Source: Chitinophaga caeni (GTDB taxonomy: Bacteria > Bacteroidota > Bacteroidia > Chitinophagales > Chitinophagaceae). From it: a stretch of 64,000 bases of DNA. A model generated the notes under the pieces. That model saw nothing but the letters and a program-made list of their open reading frames with translations. It had not been told where the DNA came from and searched no databases. The first letter of the stretch is position 1, and each line of letters begins with the position of its first letter. The stretch covers positions 1,981,001-2,045,000 of the forward strand of contig NZ_CP023777.1 of assembly GCF_002557795.1 (NCBI RefSeq), in the 5' to 3' direction. Shown one piece after another: positions 17,933 to 25,926 of this stretch. The translations under genes were made by a program, and so were the position numbers.

Positions 17933-19190
17933 ATTTTCTAAATCCCTTACGTTTCTTTATCCGATTAGCAAACTGTTCTTCCTCGTAATCGTCTCCTTGT
18001 GCATCGGGTAGCAGGCTGAACACACTTAAATCAAAATTAGACGAATGTTCCTGTGAGAGAAACTCAAAGAGGTCTTTTGTTGGTAGATTATCCAATTCAT
18101 TTGTTTTGGTAATAGGATTGTCCTGTATTTTCAATCTGGGTTTGTTTCCATTGTTCCACCAATCATTGAATACGTTTGCCGACAAGTTTCTGTCTAATTG
18201 TGAGCCGTTCCAAACGCTACGGCTTTCATGGTCGATAAAGGTTATACCGTAAATTCGTCCTTCGTTATTACGTCTTATAATCGTATTAATTCCTTGTTCA
18301 GTCAATTGCTTTTTAAAATCCGTTTCGTTACTTGTCGTATGAATGCCAAGTTCAACCGTGTTTTTCAGAACAGATCTCACAGAACTGGTTTTCAATTTCT
18401 CTTTGGACTGCTCAAAATGTTTTTGAAGCTGTGTTATTCCTGCATCTTTTCCGAAAAGTGATGCTTTGAAAGGATTGCTTGCCTTGTTGCCGTTTTCATC
18501 CAAAGCTAAATAGACCAATCCGTTTACAGGTTGTCCGTTCCGTTCGCCTTTTACTTCTTCTACTGTAATGTTGAAAAGTGATAGCAAAGCATTGTAGCTT
18601 CCCATAGTTGAAAGGCTGTAATACTTTGGCAGATGCCGTACTACCGAAGCAATCTGACTTTTGATATCGCCTTTGTGGTAATCCATAGGTTTGAAAACTT
18701 TATTGCCCTGCTTTTGCTCCTGCTTGGTCGCCTTTTGTAGATTATATTTCTGTTCTAAATCCCTACAGATTGCCATTGAGCGTGGATGGTCGTAATCATC
18801 GGGGATTTTCTTTCCGTCAATACCTACGCAGGTCGAAACGATATGAATATGCATTCGGTCAATGTCCGTATGCTTGAAAACAATATAAGGTTGACTGCCG
18901 TAACCCATACGCTCCATATACTCCAGTGCTATTTCCATAAACTGTTCATCGCTGACTTTATCCGCAGGATCGGGGTTCAGCGATATATGCCGTACTGTCT
19001 TTTCAGTTTTGATATTTGCTGATAAATACGGCTCAAAGCATTTGTTAAAATAGGCTACGGAATACTTGCCGTCAACTGTGTCAGGTATCTTGTTCAAGAA
19101 CAGAACCGCTCCGTTTTCTTTATCTACTTTCTGTTGATTGTACAAAATCGCTCCATACATATTGCTTCCCTTTCCAATTTTTGCAATCAT
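17931..19190 (-). CDS. mobB: MobB-type relaxase/mobilization nuclease
   Basis: The protein is 419 aa. The N-terminal relaxase domain opens with MIAKIGKGSNMYGAILYNQQK. The metal-binding histidine motif is HIHIVSTCVGIDGKKIPD (HxHxxx type), preceded by FKHTDIDRMHIH. The catalytic tyrosine is probably in the N-terminal part. Such relaxases nick oriT and pilot the strand during conjugative mobilization of Bacteroidota elements. The mobA gene is 4 bp upstream, so the two are one operon transcribed from about 19.63 kb. The C-terminal third is charged and ends RIKKRKGFRK. No coupling protein or transfer genes are present, so this element is mobilizable rather than self-transmissible. Confidence 0.9.
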   Translation of the reverse strand: MIAKIGKGSNMYGAILYNQQKVDKENGAVLFLNKIPDTVDGKYSVAYFNKCFEPYLSANIKTEKTVRHISLNPDPADKVSDEQFMEIALEYMERMGYGSQPYIVFKHTDIDRMHIHIVSTCVGIDGKKIPDDYDHPRSMAICRDLEQKYNLQKATKQEQKQGNKVFKPMDYHKGDIKSQIASVVRHLPKYYSLSTMGSYNALLSLFNITVEEVKGERNGQPVNGLVYLALDENGNKASNPFKASLFGKDAGITQLQKHFEQSKEKLKTSSVRSVLKNTVELGIHTTSNETDFKKQLTEQGINTIIRRNNEGRIYGITFIDHESRSVWNGSQLDRNLSANVFNDWWNNGNKPRLKIQDNPITKTNELDNLPTKDLFEFLSQEHSSNFDLSVFSLLPDAQGDDYEEEQFANRIKKRKGFRK

Positions 19191-19194
19191 AACT

Positions 19195-19629
19195 TTACTC
19201 TTTTTTCAGATGTTTTTCTTCAAATTCTTGTGTCAAACGGATAACTTCTTTAGTAACTTGTACCAATTCTATGGTTTCCTTTTCCAATCTAAAAAGGTAT
19301 GTTCCTGCTTTTTTCTCCGAAAAATTGCGGTACAATATCTTCACAATCTGATTGTAATTCGTTCCGATTGCTCGGAACTGACTAAAAAATCGCGTCAACT
19401 TTTCGTGATATTCTATTGCATCCATATCCATTTTCACGGTCTTTACCGTCTTTTGAAAGATACAGGCTGTAATAAAATGAGCAATTGCTTTCATTCTTGA
19501 CTGGTCAAAGAGGGCAAGAAATTTGGCATTATCCTCCGCATTCAAATTGATGGAATATCGATGAACCGCAGGGTCAATCTTTGGTTTTCGTCCTGTTTTC
19601 CTAATCTGTTTTCTGTTTTTCTCTTCCAT
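19195..19629 (-). CDS. mobA: relaxosome accessory protein MobA/MobC-like
   Basis: The protein is 144 aa. The basic N-terminus (MEEKNRKQIRKTGRKPKIDP) is followed by HRYSINLNAEDNAKFLALFDQS, a ribbon-helix-helix-type start. Then comes the conserved FFSQFRAIGTNYNQIVKILYRNFSEKKA block of Bacteroidota mobilization proteins. These small DNA-binding proteins recognise oriT and recruit the relaxase. The gene is directly upstream of mobB (4-bp gap), and a hairpin-rich oriT candidate lies directly upstream of it. Confidence 0.85.
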   Translation of the reverse strand: MEEKNRKQIRKTGRKPKIDPAVHRYSINLNAEDNAKFLALFDQSRMKAIAHFITACIFQKTVKTVKMDMDAIEYHEKLTRFFSQFRAIGTNYNQIVKILYRNFSEKKAGTYLFRLEKETIELVQVTKEVIRLTQEFEEKHLKKE

Positions 19630-19699
19630 AATAATCCATTTTAGTTTTTAAACAAACGAGCGAGCGACTTTGGAGCCGTTTCCAGCCCCCCTGCAAGGG

Positions 19700-19830
19700 C
19701 AAGTGCTCTTGAGGTACGGAAATTTATTTCGAGGACCTCAAGAGATAACTTGCTCTGAACAGGAGTTCAGAAAAATCCGTTTTGCAAACGGATTGGAGTT
19801 AGCTGAAAAAGCTAATCGCTTTCGTTACAA
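19700..19830. other. candidate oriT: cluster of hairpins upstream of mobA
   Basis: This non-coding stretch contains several dyads. CTCTTGAGGT (19706-19715) pairs with ACCTCAAGAG (19735-19744). CTGAAC and GTTCAG lie at about 19755-19770. AATCCGTTT and AAACGGATT flank a 3-base loop at 19774-19794. TTAGCT and AGCTAA follow near 19800. Position next to mobA/mobB and this structure fit an origin of transfer. The nick site cannot be read. Confidence 0.5.
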
Positions 19831-20181
19831 AGTTCGATAAGACTATTTGAATAACAACAACTTACAATCACGCCAAACAAAGCCAATAAACGCCAAATAC
19901 TACCACCTTTATGGGGGTTGGAATTGCCTTTATTTCCTTTGTAACTGGTTAGTTGGCTGATTGGTTATAACCTTAATTATGTAGCCAATCAGCATAAATC
20001 CCGACAGCAAATCTGCGTGATTGAATGCAGACCAATTACAGATTTTTGAGTTAATAAACTAGCTAATTAAAGGTATACATGTGTGTAGGTAGATATGTAG
20101 TTACATAGATACAACAGTATATACAGATGAATGCTTAGCTAGTCAAACAGCTAAATAGATTTAATATTAAAATTGAGAGAT
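19831..20181. other. intergenic region between mobA and the DUF3408 gene
   Basis: No gene is visible. The DNA is AT-rich with short direct repeats of TAGNTA-type words (for example AGCTAATTAAAGG and GCTAGTCAAACAGCTAAATAG). It probably contains the promoters of the divergent mobA and DUF3408 genes. No clean promoter could be assigned. Confidence 0.4.
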
Positions 20182-20676
20182 ATGATATACGAAGAAAACA
20201 AAAAACAGCAACCCGAAAAAGAGGATTTTTCTATTGAAAATTTCCTAACTGATGAAAAGAAACAACCTTTGATGGAACAACAAGGAGTAACACATCAGAA
20301 AGACTTCGCCAAACCCAATGTGGATGAGGAAGCTATTATGCGTGTAATGGCAGGAGAAGAACCTGTTCAAATTGAGATGGAACATTCAAAGCCATCAGTC
20401 AACAATTCTAAAAAAGGCAGTTCCAAACCAAAAAAACTCAACAAAGATGACTACTGCGGACAATTCTTCAAAATTCCTACGACAACGGCAAGCAGAGGGA
20501 AATCAGTGTATGTACGGAAGGAACACCACGAAACTTTTAACAGGCTTACAAGTATTATGGGGATCGATAAGTTGACGATTTATGCGTATCTGGACAACAT
20601 TATCGAATACCACTTTCAGGAGTTCGGGGAATTAATTAAGGAAATCTATAACGATAAGCATAAACCGTTGTTTTGA
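20182..20676 (+). CDS. DUF3408-type mobile-element protein
   Basis: The ATG at 20182 (MIYEENKKQQPEKED) is preferred to the TTG three codons upstream. The protein is 164 aa with an acidic, flexible N-terminal half. A compact C-terminal half reads YCGQFFKIPTTTASRGKSVYVRKEHHETFNRLTSIMG, then IYAYLDNIIEYHFQEFGELI. This C-terminal block is the DUF3408 signature found near the mobilization and transfer genes of Bacteroides conjugative transposons. Its predicted ribbon-helix-helix-like region suggests DNA binding during transfer or partition. It is divergent from mobA across the oriT candidate. Confidence 0.75.
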   Translation: MIYEENKKQQPEKEDFSIENFLTDEKKQPLMEQQGVTHQKDFAKPNVDEEAIMRVMAGEEPVQIEMEHSKPSVNNSKKGSSKPKKLNKDDYCGQFFKIPTTTASRGKSVYVRKEHHETFNRLTSIMGIDKLTIYAYLDNIIEYHFQEFGELIKEIYNDKHKPLF

Positions 20677-20939
20677 TAACTATCCTTTGGTCAGGATGCG
20701 TAACTCCTTTTAAAATTGTTTTCAAAACAAAAAAACAGAAAAAAAAGAAAGCCATTTAATCAAGGCGGACAAGCGGAAAACCAAAAGGAAACGGAATAAG
20801 TCCCGAAGGGTGGCAGGGCAACTGAGCAACTCGGCGAAGCCACCTTATTTGCCCTGTCATTATGCCGTAAGCTTTTGGTCGGTCGGTGCGGTCGGTGTCC
20901 GCCTTACCTTTGCTACCTTTTTGTTCTTTTTTTGAGGGA
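20677..20939. other. intergenic region with long dyad
   Basis: There is no gene. GGCAGGGCAA (about 20812-20821) and TTGCCCTGTC (about 20849-20858) form a dyad around a further GC-rich loop. This local GC-rich sequence is unlike its surroundings. It may be a convergent terminator for the DUF3408 and DfsB-like genes or an element-specific site. Confidence 0.35.
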
Positions 20940-21434
20940 TTATTGTTTTAGAGATTTCTTAATAATTTTTATTGCCCAATCATAATGACTTGATGTTGCA
21001 GAAATAAGATATGATCCAAGTGAAGTTGTGCCTGTCCATTTGTATCTTTTCTTCTCAAATAATTCTTCATTGGTATGCTTTTCAATGATATTCTGAACAT
21101 CAATATAAGATTTGTTAAGCAAGTGTTTAGCTTCTTTTAAAGTAACTCTTTGGTAGTCTTCCCAAATTTTTTTGTTCAGTTCAGGAGTATCTTTCCAAGT
21201 ATAACCTTTGGCAGGCATTTCTGGTTTTTCGCCTTTCATTCCGACATTATACCAATTTACCATCATTAAATGCCAATGGTGTATGTGGGACAAAATATCT
21301 CGGATGTTCCTATTCATTGTGCCTTTTGGAAACTCTATGTTTTCATCAGCCATATTATTAATCAAGTCAAATAACTTATTGAAGTTGTCTCGACTTAATT
21401 TTATCAGTTCTTCTTTATTTGTCGGTCTGGACAT
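20940..21434 (-). CDS. ClbS/DfsB family four-helix protein
   Basis: The protein is 164 aa. It begins MSRPTNKEELIKLSRDNFNKL and carries the DUF1706 family features: ILSHIHHWHLMMVNWYN, KGYTWKDTPELN, then the end TSLGSYLISATSSHYDWAIKIIKK. The family contains ClbS, a hydrolase that protects colibactin producers, and DfsB-type proteins. Many mobile copies have no known substrate. As cargo on a mobile element it may give resistance to a genotoxin or electrophile, but this is inference. It is convergent with the DUF3408 gene. Confidence 0.85.
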   Translation of the reverse strand: MSRPTNKEELIKLSRDNFNKLFDLINNMADENIEFPKGTMNRNIRDILSHIHHWHLMMVNWYNVGMKGEKPEMPAKGYTWKDTPELNKKIWEDYQRVTLKEAKHLLNKSYIDVQNIIEKHTNEELFEKKRYKWTGTTSLGSYLISATSSHYDWAIKIIKKSLKQ

Positions 21435-21799
21435 TCTAGCTATTCGGTTAAACAGTTTATCTCAATTAATCATACAAATTTACACAAATCTCCTCCTGTT
21501 ATAATTTCAAAGACATTGTTTTTTATACCGTCACGCTTTGCGTGAGGGATTGCAGTGGAAATCCTTTTTTTGTAGCGTAGCGGAACAAAAGATTGAAACA
21601 GAAAGCCCGACCCACTTGTATTTTTTGCGTAGTTTTTTTGCGTAGGAAAAAATGCAAAGGCACACGCTTAAAAACAACAATCCAAAGTTGGGATTATAGT
21701 CGAGTATTTGACATCTGAACGCCAAATGCTACCTCTGACGGCAACATTGGAATGACCTATGTAAATAGCGTTTATTTTCGAGGTTTAAATGATGCAGAT
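21435..21799. other. intergenic region upstream of the HTH pair
   Basis: No gene is supported. CACGCTTTGCGTGAGGGATT at about 21532-21551 contains a small dyad (CACGC/GCGTG) and is followed by a GTAGCGTAGCGG repeat and two TTTTTTGCGTAG copies (about 21623-21646). The sequence looks like the conserved non-coding joints of Bacteroidota conjugative elements. Its function is unknown. Confidence 0.35.
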
Positions 21800-22096
21800 A
21801 TGGAAATAACAGTTTTAGACATTAAGATTTTAAAAGCATTGCATAGGGAAGTAAAGAAAGTTTCCAATCTAATTGCGGAAATGACCGCACCCTACAAAGC
21901 ATTGCAACAGGCAACAAAATGGCTCGACCAACAGGAAGCCTGTCAACTACTGAACATTAGCAAAAGAACTTTGCAGACGTACAGGGCAAAGGGCATTCTT
22001 GGGGCAACGCAAATCAATCGGAAAACATATTTCAGATTATCCGAAGTGGAATTATTTATGCAGGGAGAGCGACCGTTAAAAAAGCAAAAGAAATGA
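21752..22096 (+). CDS. excisionase-like helix-turn-helix protein
   Basis: The protein is 114 aa from 21752, or 98 aa if the internal ATG at 21800 (MEITVLDIKILKALHREV) is used. Either start is possible. The HTH lies at about residues 53-105: WLDQQEACQLLNISKRTLQTYRAKGIL, then the wing and RKTYFRLSEVELFM, matching the MerR/excisionase-like HTH_17 fold. Such proteins regulate excision and mobilization genes in CTnDOT-like elements. It overlaps the next HTH gene by 4 bp (ATGA), so the two are translationally coupled. Confidence 0.8.
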   Translation: MTYVNSVYFRGLNDADMEITVLDIKILKALHREVKKVSNLIAEMTAPYKALQQATKWLDQQEACQLLNISKRTLQTYRAKGILGATQINRKTYFRLSEVELFMQGERPLKKQKK

Positions 22097-22374
22097 AACA
22101 GATTGGAAATTCAAACGAGGATATGCTTGCTTTGCTCGAAGCTGTGGTAGGCATCAAAAATGAACTGCTGTATATCAGGGAATATTTTCATCCACTCTTA
22201 AAAGGGGAAATTTATCTGTCAGGCGAACAGGTTTGCAAGATGTTGCATATCAGCAAACGGACGTTGCAACAGTACAGAGATGACGGACTGATACCTTTTA
22301 TCAAGCTCGAACGGAAAATCTTGTTTCGTGAAAGTGATATTGTAAAAGTATTGGAAGATAACTATCAGCGGTAG
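22093..22374 (+). CDS. second excisionase-like helix-turn-helix protein
   Basis: The protein is 93 aa with the same layout as its upstream neighbour. A short N-terminal helix (EDMLALLEAVVGIKNELLYI) is followed by YLSGEQVCKMLHISKRTLQQ and YRDDGLIPFIKLERKILFRE. The two proteins share ISKRTLQ and the wing pattern, so they are probably ancient duplicates. It starts inside the stop of the previous gene. Paired HTH proteins of this kind accompany the integrase in many Bacteroidota elements and are likely to control excision. Confidence 0.8.
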   Translation: MKQIGNSNEDMLALLEAVVGIKNELLYIREYFHPLLKGEIYLSGEQVCKMLHISKRTLQQYRDDGLIPFIKLERKILFRESDIVKVLEDNYQR

Positions 22375-22416
22375 GCGATTACCTGAAACTGTAATCGTAT
22401 CACTCAACTAAAGAAA

Positions 22417-22444
22417 TAGCCCACTGATTTAAAATAGTGGGCTA
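22417..22444. terminator. terminator after the HTH pair
   Basis: TAGCCCACT (22417-22425) pairs with AGTGGGCTA (22436-22444) around an AT-rich loop. It lies between the + strand HTH genes and the convergent DUF262 gene. The T-tail is weak, so activity is uncertain. Confidence 0.5.
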
Positions 22445-22498
22445 AGTTATGTCAATACCATTCCATAATTTTTGTCTCGGCATTATTGATCTATTTTA

Positions 22499-24310
22499 TT
22501 ACTGTCCAATTGTCATAGCTTCTTCTTTTATTTCCATAGTATCCATTTCATCAAATGTCACACCATTGAGTTTATTTTTTAAGTCTGACAATATATTATT
22601 TACTCTACTCTCTATAAACAAATCAATTGCATTATCGGGTAAAGTTCCATTTCTTGCCCAATCTAAAATTTCACTTGATAGCAAATGAGAAGGCATAATC
22701 GCTTCAAACTCTGGCTTGTCATAATCCTGCATATATTCAAGTGGGTTTCTATTTGTAATATCAAGGTTCGTTATTTGTGTTAAGTAAGCAATATTCATCA
22801 AACTATCGCTTGTAATTTTGTTTCTATATTGGTTATTCAGTACATATTCTGAATTTGTCGGAAAAATATGATGAAGATTTGGTTTGTCCGATGTAAAGAA
22901 AAAATTTTGAACTAATACTTCTCTATCGCAATGTTTCCAATCTTTTGGCTGGACACTGGCATATAATGCTAAAACAGCTCTACTCATTCTACCTTTTGAA
23001 CTATAAGTAGCTGAACGAAGTCTGTGTTTATCTATCAAGAACCTATCAAATAATACTATCTCATTGTTTTTACTTTTGTTCAGAAAATCAATATGTTGAG
23101 CTAGTTGTGTTGTATTGCTCAACAAATCATCATTATGGAAACTGTTAAACCAAAAATATTTTTTGAGTAAACCATAGTCTGGTGAACTGTTTTTATAAAA
23201 ATATGCTGTAACTGTAAAGTAGAAATAACGAAATGGTATTAAATAAGGTGTTTTAATATGTAGGTGGTTTTCAAAAAAGTCAAAAGTTTTAAGCATTGCT
23301 TTTTTTGTTTCGCTCCATACTGCTAAAATATGTTCGGTTTTGATTTCATTTAGGTATCTGTCGGTAATGTTTCTTACACCACTATTAGGAACATTATGAT
23401 TTATTATTACCGACAAAATTTGTAAATAATCAAGATCACTAATTTTTAAGAACTCACTATTGTTATGGTTTCTGAAATCGTCAATTAAATCACGAAGATA
23501 AAATCCATTATCTGCTAGTGCGGTTGCTGTTTGTTGTGTTGCAGGTTTAAAAGTCTTTGCAACAACAATATCAAATATGTTGAGAGGTTTGCCAGCTTGA
23601 TTTATTCGCTCGAAAATTTGACAGACTTCAGAAACTTGAATACCTTTAACTTCAATAAATGAAATTCTATAGTTGTCAAGAACACCTTTGATTTTTGACA
23701 ATTCGGCTAAAATATGATGGTTAAAATCCTGATTTACGGCTGTACTATTAAATACATTTGTTTGAACTGTTGTAAAGTTATTTTTTATGTCAATTAATTT
23801 GACGATTAAACCTTCATCAAATCTTTTTTTCTTTCCAATATTAGGTCTGATTTCGCCATTTCTGTCATCAATTTCACTCCAGAATAAGAAACGATTTCGA
23901 TAGCTTTCATCATCTGTATCCCCCTCAATAGGAATAGTAAGATCAACATACAGAAGAGGGTTAAATCCTAATCGTCCTTCTATACTGCCACCATATAGAG
24001 AAGTCAGAAGGGAAGTTGTTCGTTGTTGCCCGTCCAGAATATATTGATACTCTGTTCGGCTAAAATTGGTATCTGTGATGTGGTGTCCACCAATTTGTCT
24101 ATGATTTTGTAATTTTAAGTCCGTCTTCCAAATCAAAATACTACCCAACGGATAAAATTTATAAATACTGTCCCATAATTTCTTTACATTCTCTTGTTCC
24201 CATACAACATCTCTTTGGAATGTTGGAATTTGATAATTCTTAGCAATCAATTCATCAAGATAAGTTGTCAGCCCTTTGTTAGTTGGAAAAATTCTGTCTA
24301 TATAATTCAT
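22499..24310 (-). CDS. DUF262 protein with HNH-like C-terminus (GmrSD-like)
   Basis: The protein is 603 aa. The N-terminal DUF262 domain has YQIPTFQRDVVWEQENVKKL (about residues 26-45) and the ParB-like nucleotide-binding motif YILDGQQRTTSLL (DGQQR at 93-97). The C-terminal part contains LHHIFPTNSEY near residue 481 and ITNLDITNRNPLEY, the HHIFP pattern of the DUF1524/HNH nuclease region. This pairing resembles the type IV restriction enzyme GmrSD, which cleaves DNA carrying modified bases. It is a single transcription unit next to the integrase, separated from it by a terminator. The defence role is inferred from family and context. Confidence 0.82.
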   Translation of the reverse strand: MNYIDRIFPTNKGLTTYLDELIAKNYQIPTFQRDVVWEQENVKKLWDSIYKFYPLGSILIWKTDLKLQNHRQIGGHHITDTNFSRTEYQYILDGQQRTTSLLTSLYGGSIEGRLGFNPLLYVDLTIPIEGDTDDESYRNRFLFWSEIDDRNGEIRPNIGKKKRFDEGLIVKLIDIKNNFTTVQTNVFNSTAVNQDFNHHILAELSKIKGVLDNYRISFIEVKGIQVSEVCQIFERINQAGKPLNIFDIVVAKTFKPATQQTATALADNGFYLRDLIDDFRNHNNSEFLKISDLDYLQILSVIINHNVPNSGVRNITDRYLNEIKTEHILAVWSETKKAMLKTFDFFENHLHIKTPYLIPFRYFYFTVTAYFYKNSSPDYGLLKKYFWFNSFHNDDLLSNTTQLAQHIDFLNKSKNNEIVLFDRFLIDKHRLRSATYSSKGRMSRAVLALYASVQPKDWKHCDREVLVQNFFFTSDKPNLHHIFPTNSEYVLNNQYRNKITSDSLMNIAYLTQITNLDITNRNPLEYMQDYDKPEFEAIMPSHLLSSEILDWARNGTLPDNAIDLFIESRVNNILSDLKNKLNGVTFDEMDTMEIKEEAMTIGQ

Positions 24311-24348
24311 TTTTTATAGTGTTTATTTTCTATACCACTAAAATACAA

Positions 24349-24378
24349 AAAAAGCCAATCTGTAAACATTGGCTTTTC
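24349..24378. terminator. terminator between integrase and DUF262 genes
   Basis: AAAAGCCAAT and ATTGGCTTTT form a 10-bp stem with a short loop. On the - strand it follows the integrase stop and is trailed by T residues, so it should end integrase transcription before the DUF262 gene. Confidence 0.75.
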
Positions 24379-24396
24379 TTAATTGATTTATGAATT

Positions 24397-25647
24397 TCAA
24401 AGTTGTGAAACAAAAGAGTGTTCTAATCCCTTAAATTTATGCGATACCTTTTGCATATCCTTACCAACTTTCTCGTTGAGTATCTTGGCGTAAATCTGCG
24501 TAGTAGCAATGTTTTTATGTCCTAACATTTTGCTCAAACTTTCTAGCGGAACACCTTCACTCAAAAACAATGTAGCGAAAGTATGACGTGCCAAATGAAA
24601 GGTTACTTTCTTTTCTTTAAGACAGTCAATAAGTCCAGATATTCTTTTTAGGCTGTCATTGCAGACGGTATTTGAGGGTACAGTAAAAACCCTGCCATCC
24701 TTTGACAATCCTGCATATTTTTCGATAATCATCTTGGGAATATCCAACAGCATCACGTTTGACGACGTTGCTGTTTTTTTCCTGCGTACAATAATCCATT
24801 GATTACCATCGAAAAACTCCTGAAGATTACTGTTTCTCAGTCCTTTTATATCCGAATAGGAAAGCCCTGTAAAGCAACTGAAAACAAACAGGTCTTTAAC
24901 CAACTCGTCTTTCTTCTTCTCACAGTTGAATGTTACAAGCTGTTCCAATTCGTTCCGCAACAGATAACCTCTGTCTTTGTCCTTTTTGGTATTCTTGTAC
25001 TCGCTGAACGGATTAAAAGCAAGATGCTTTCTGCTCATTGCCAATCGGCAAAGCGTAGTAAATCCAATCATATACAGCCAAATGGTGTTGTGTGTCAAAC
25101 TTTGGTCATCACGTAGGTAGTAATCAAAGTCCTGTACAAAATCAGGAGTGAGGTCGTTGAATGATAAGTCAGAATAACCGTATTTTGTTAGTGCAAAATT
25201 TCGCAGGTGCATTAACAGTGTTTTATACTTACTTCGTGTTCCATTTACCCGAAGTCCGCTATTGACTTTTTTCTCATAATCGGAAAGGAACTGTTCATAG
25301 AACTTGAAAAAGGTCAGCTCTCCACTTTCCATACCGAGAAAGGCATTTTTTAGTTTAGAACTGTTTACAGCTCCCTCATTTTTCAGAATTTTGGAATAGC
25401 ATTCCTCAATACCTGAACGGATTTTATCAAGCTTGCTATTTGTTTCTTGGGCTTCTCGGCTTTTACCTAAAACCCTGCCGTACTTCAGATCCCAATTTGT
25501 TGCGGAAATATCCAGTTTTGTACTGAATGCAGACTGTTTGCCGTTTACGGTAATCCTGCACATAACCGTAAATTTTCCGTTTTTCTTTGGGGCGTTCTTT
25601 TTAAGGTAAAACAATACCTTAAATGTTGATTTTTTTGTCGTTTCCAT
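24397..25647 (-). CDS. CTnDOT-type tyrosine integrase of the defence island
   Basis: The start at 25647 (METTKKSTFKVLFYLKKNAPK) is preferred over an in-frame start 22 codons upstream, because it begins with the usual arm-binding domain. The protein is 416 aa. The core-binding region lies at about 110-210 and the catalytic domain at about 220-400. Active-site residues are Arg in CFTGLSYSDIKGLRN, His-Arg in FHLARHTFATL, His in MLGHKNIATTQ and Tyr in TTQIYAKIL. The canonical first Arg context is slightly unusual (LSYSDI rather than LRxSE), as known in IntDOT, where the position is substituted. It probably catalyses integration and excision of the island. Confidence 0.88.
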   Translation of the reverse strand: METTKKSTFKVLFYLKKNAPKKNGKFTVMCRITVNGKQSAFSTKLDISATNWDLKYGRVLGKSREAQETNSKLDKIRSGIEECYSKILKNEGAVNSSKLKNAFLGMESGELTFFKFYEQFLSDYEKKVNSGLRVNGTRSKYKTLLMHLRNFALTKYGYSDLSFNDLTPDFVQDFDYYLRDDQSLTHNTIWLYMIGFTTLCRLAMSRKHLAFNPFSEYKNTKKDKDRGYLLRNELEQLVTFNCEKKKDELVKDLFVFSCFTGLSYSDIKGLRNSNLQEFFDGNQWIIVRRKKTATSSNVMLLDIPKMIIEKYAGLSKDGRVFTVPSNTVCNDSLKRISGLIDCLKEKKVTFHLARHTFATLFLSEGVPLESLSKMLGHKNIATTQIYAKILNEKVGKDMQKVSHKFKGLEHSFVSQL

Positions 25648-25760
25648 ACTCACAATTCTTAATGATAAAATTAAACTTATGTGAGCTACGGAATAATATG
25701 AAAAACTACGCAAATAACTGAAAAACAGATTTTTAAATCGATTGTTTTCGATGTTTAAAA

Positions 25761-25776
25761 GTAACGTTTTAGTAAC
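25761..25776. repeat. candidate right attachment repeat of the island
   Basis: GTAACGTTTTAGTAAC matches GTAACGATTTGGTAAC at 1698-1713 at 14 of 16 positions in the same orientation. It lies 114 bp upstream of the integrase start and 150 bp before the HdeD-like gene. Each copy contains two GTAAC words 11 bp apart, so an integrase arm-binding site is another reading. Confidence 0.35.
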
Positions 25777-25926
25777 CTTACTTTTGCCAAACTTCGCTTT
25801 TTCCTGCTTTTTACCTCATTACCAAAAAATAAAAAAACGATTGTAAAACCTTTATTTACAGTCGTTTTCCCTGTTGTTAATCTTTGATGTATTTTTACTG
25901 AAAATTTATTTTAAAGTATACAATCT

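Larger units (their letters stand above)
1698..25776. mobile_element. integrated mobilizable defence island (tyrosine-integrase IME)
   Basis: The span contains a CTnDOT-type tyrosine integrase near its right end, a mobA/mobB relaxase pair, a DUF3408 protein and two excisionase-like HTH proteins. All are typical of Bacteroidota conjugative or mobilizable elements. The cargo is defence: AbiE, a DISARM-like cassette with an invertible methylase, a ClbS/DfsB-like protein and a GmrSD-like protein. No tra/VirB conjugation genes are present, so it would need a helper. The element is visibly AT-richer than the flanking genes. The limits given are the outer edges of a 16-bp imperfect direct repeat (14/16) and are tentative. 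The existence of the element is much more certain than its exact ends. Confidence 0.65.
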
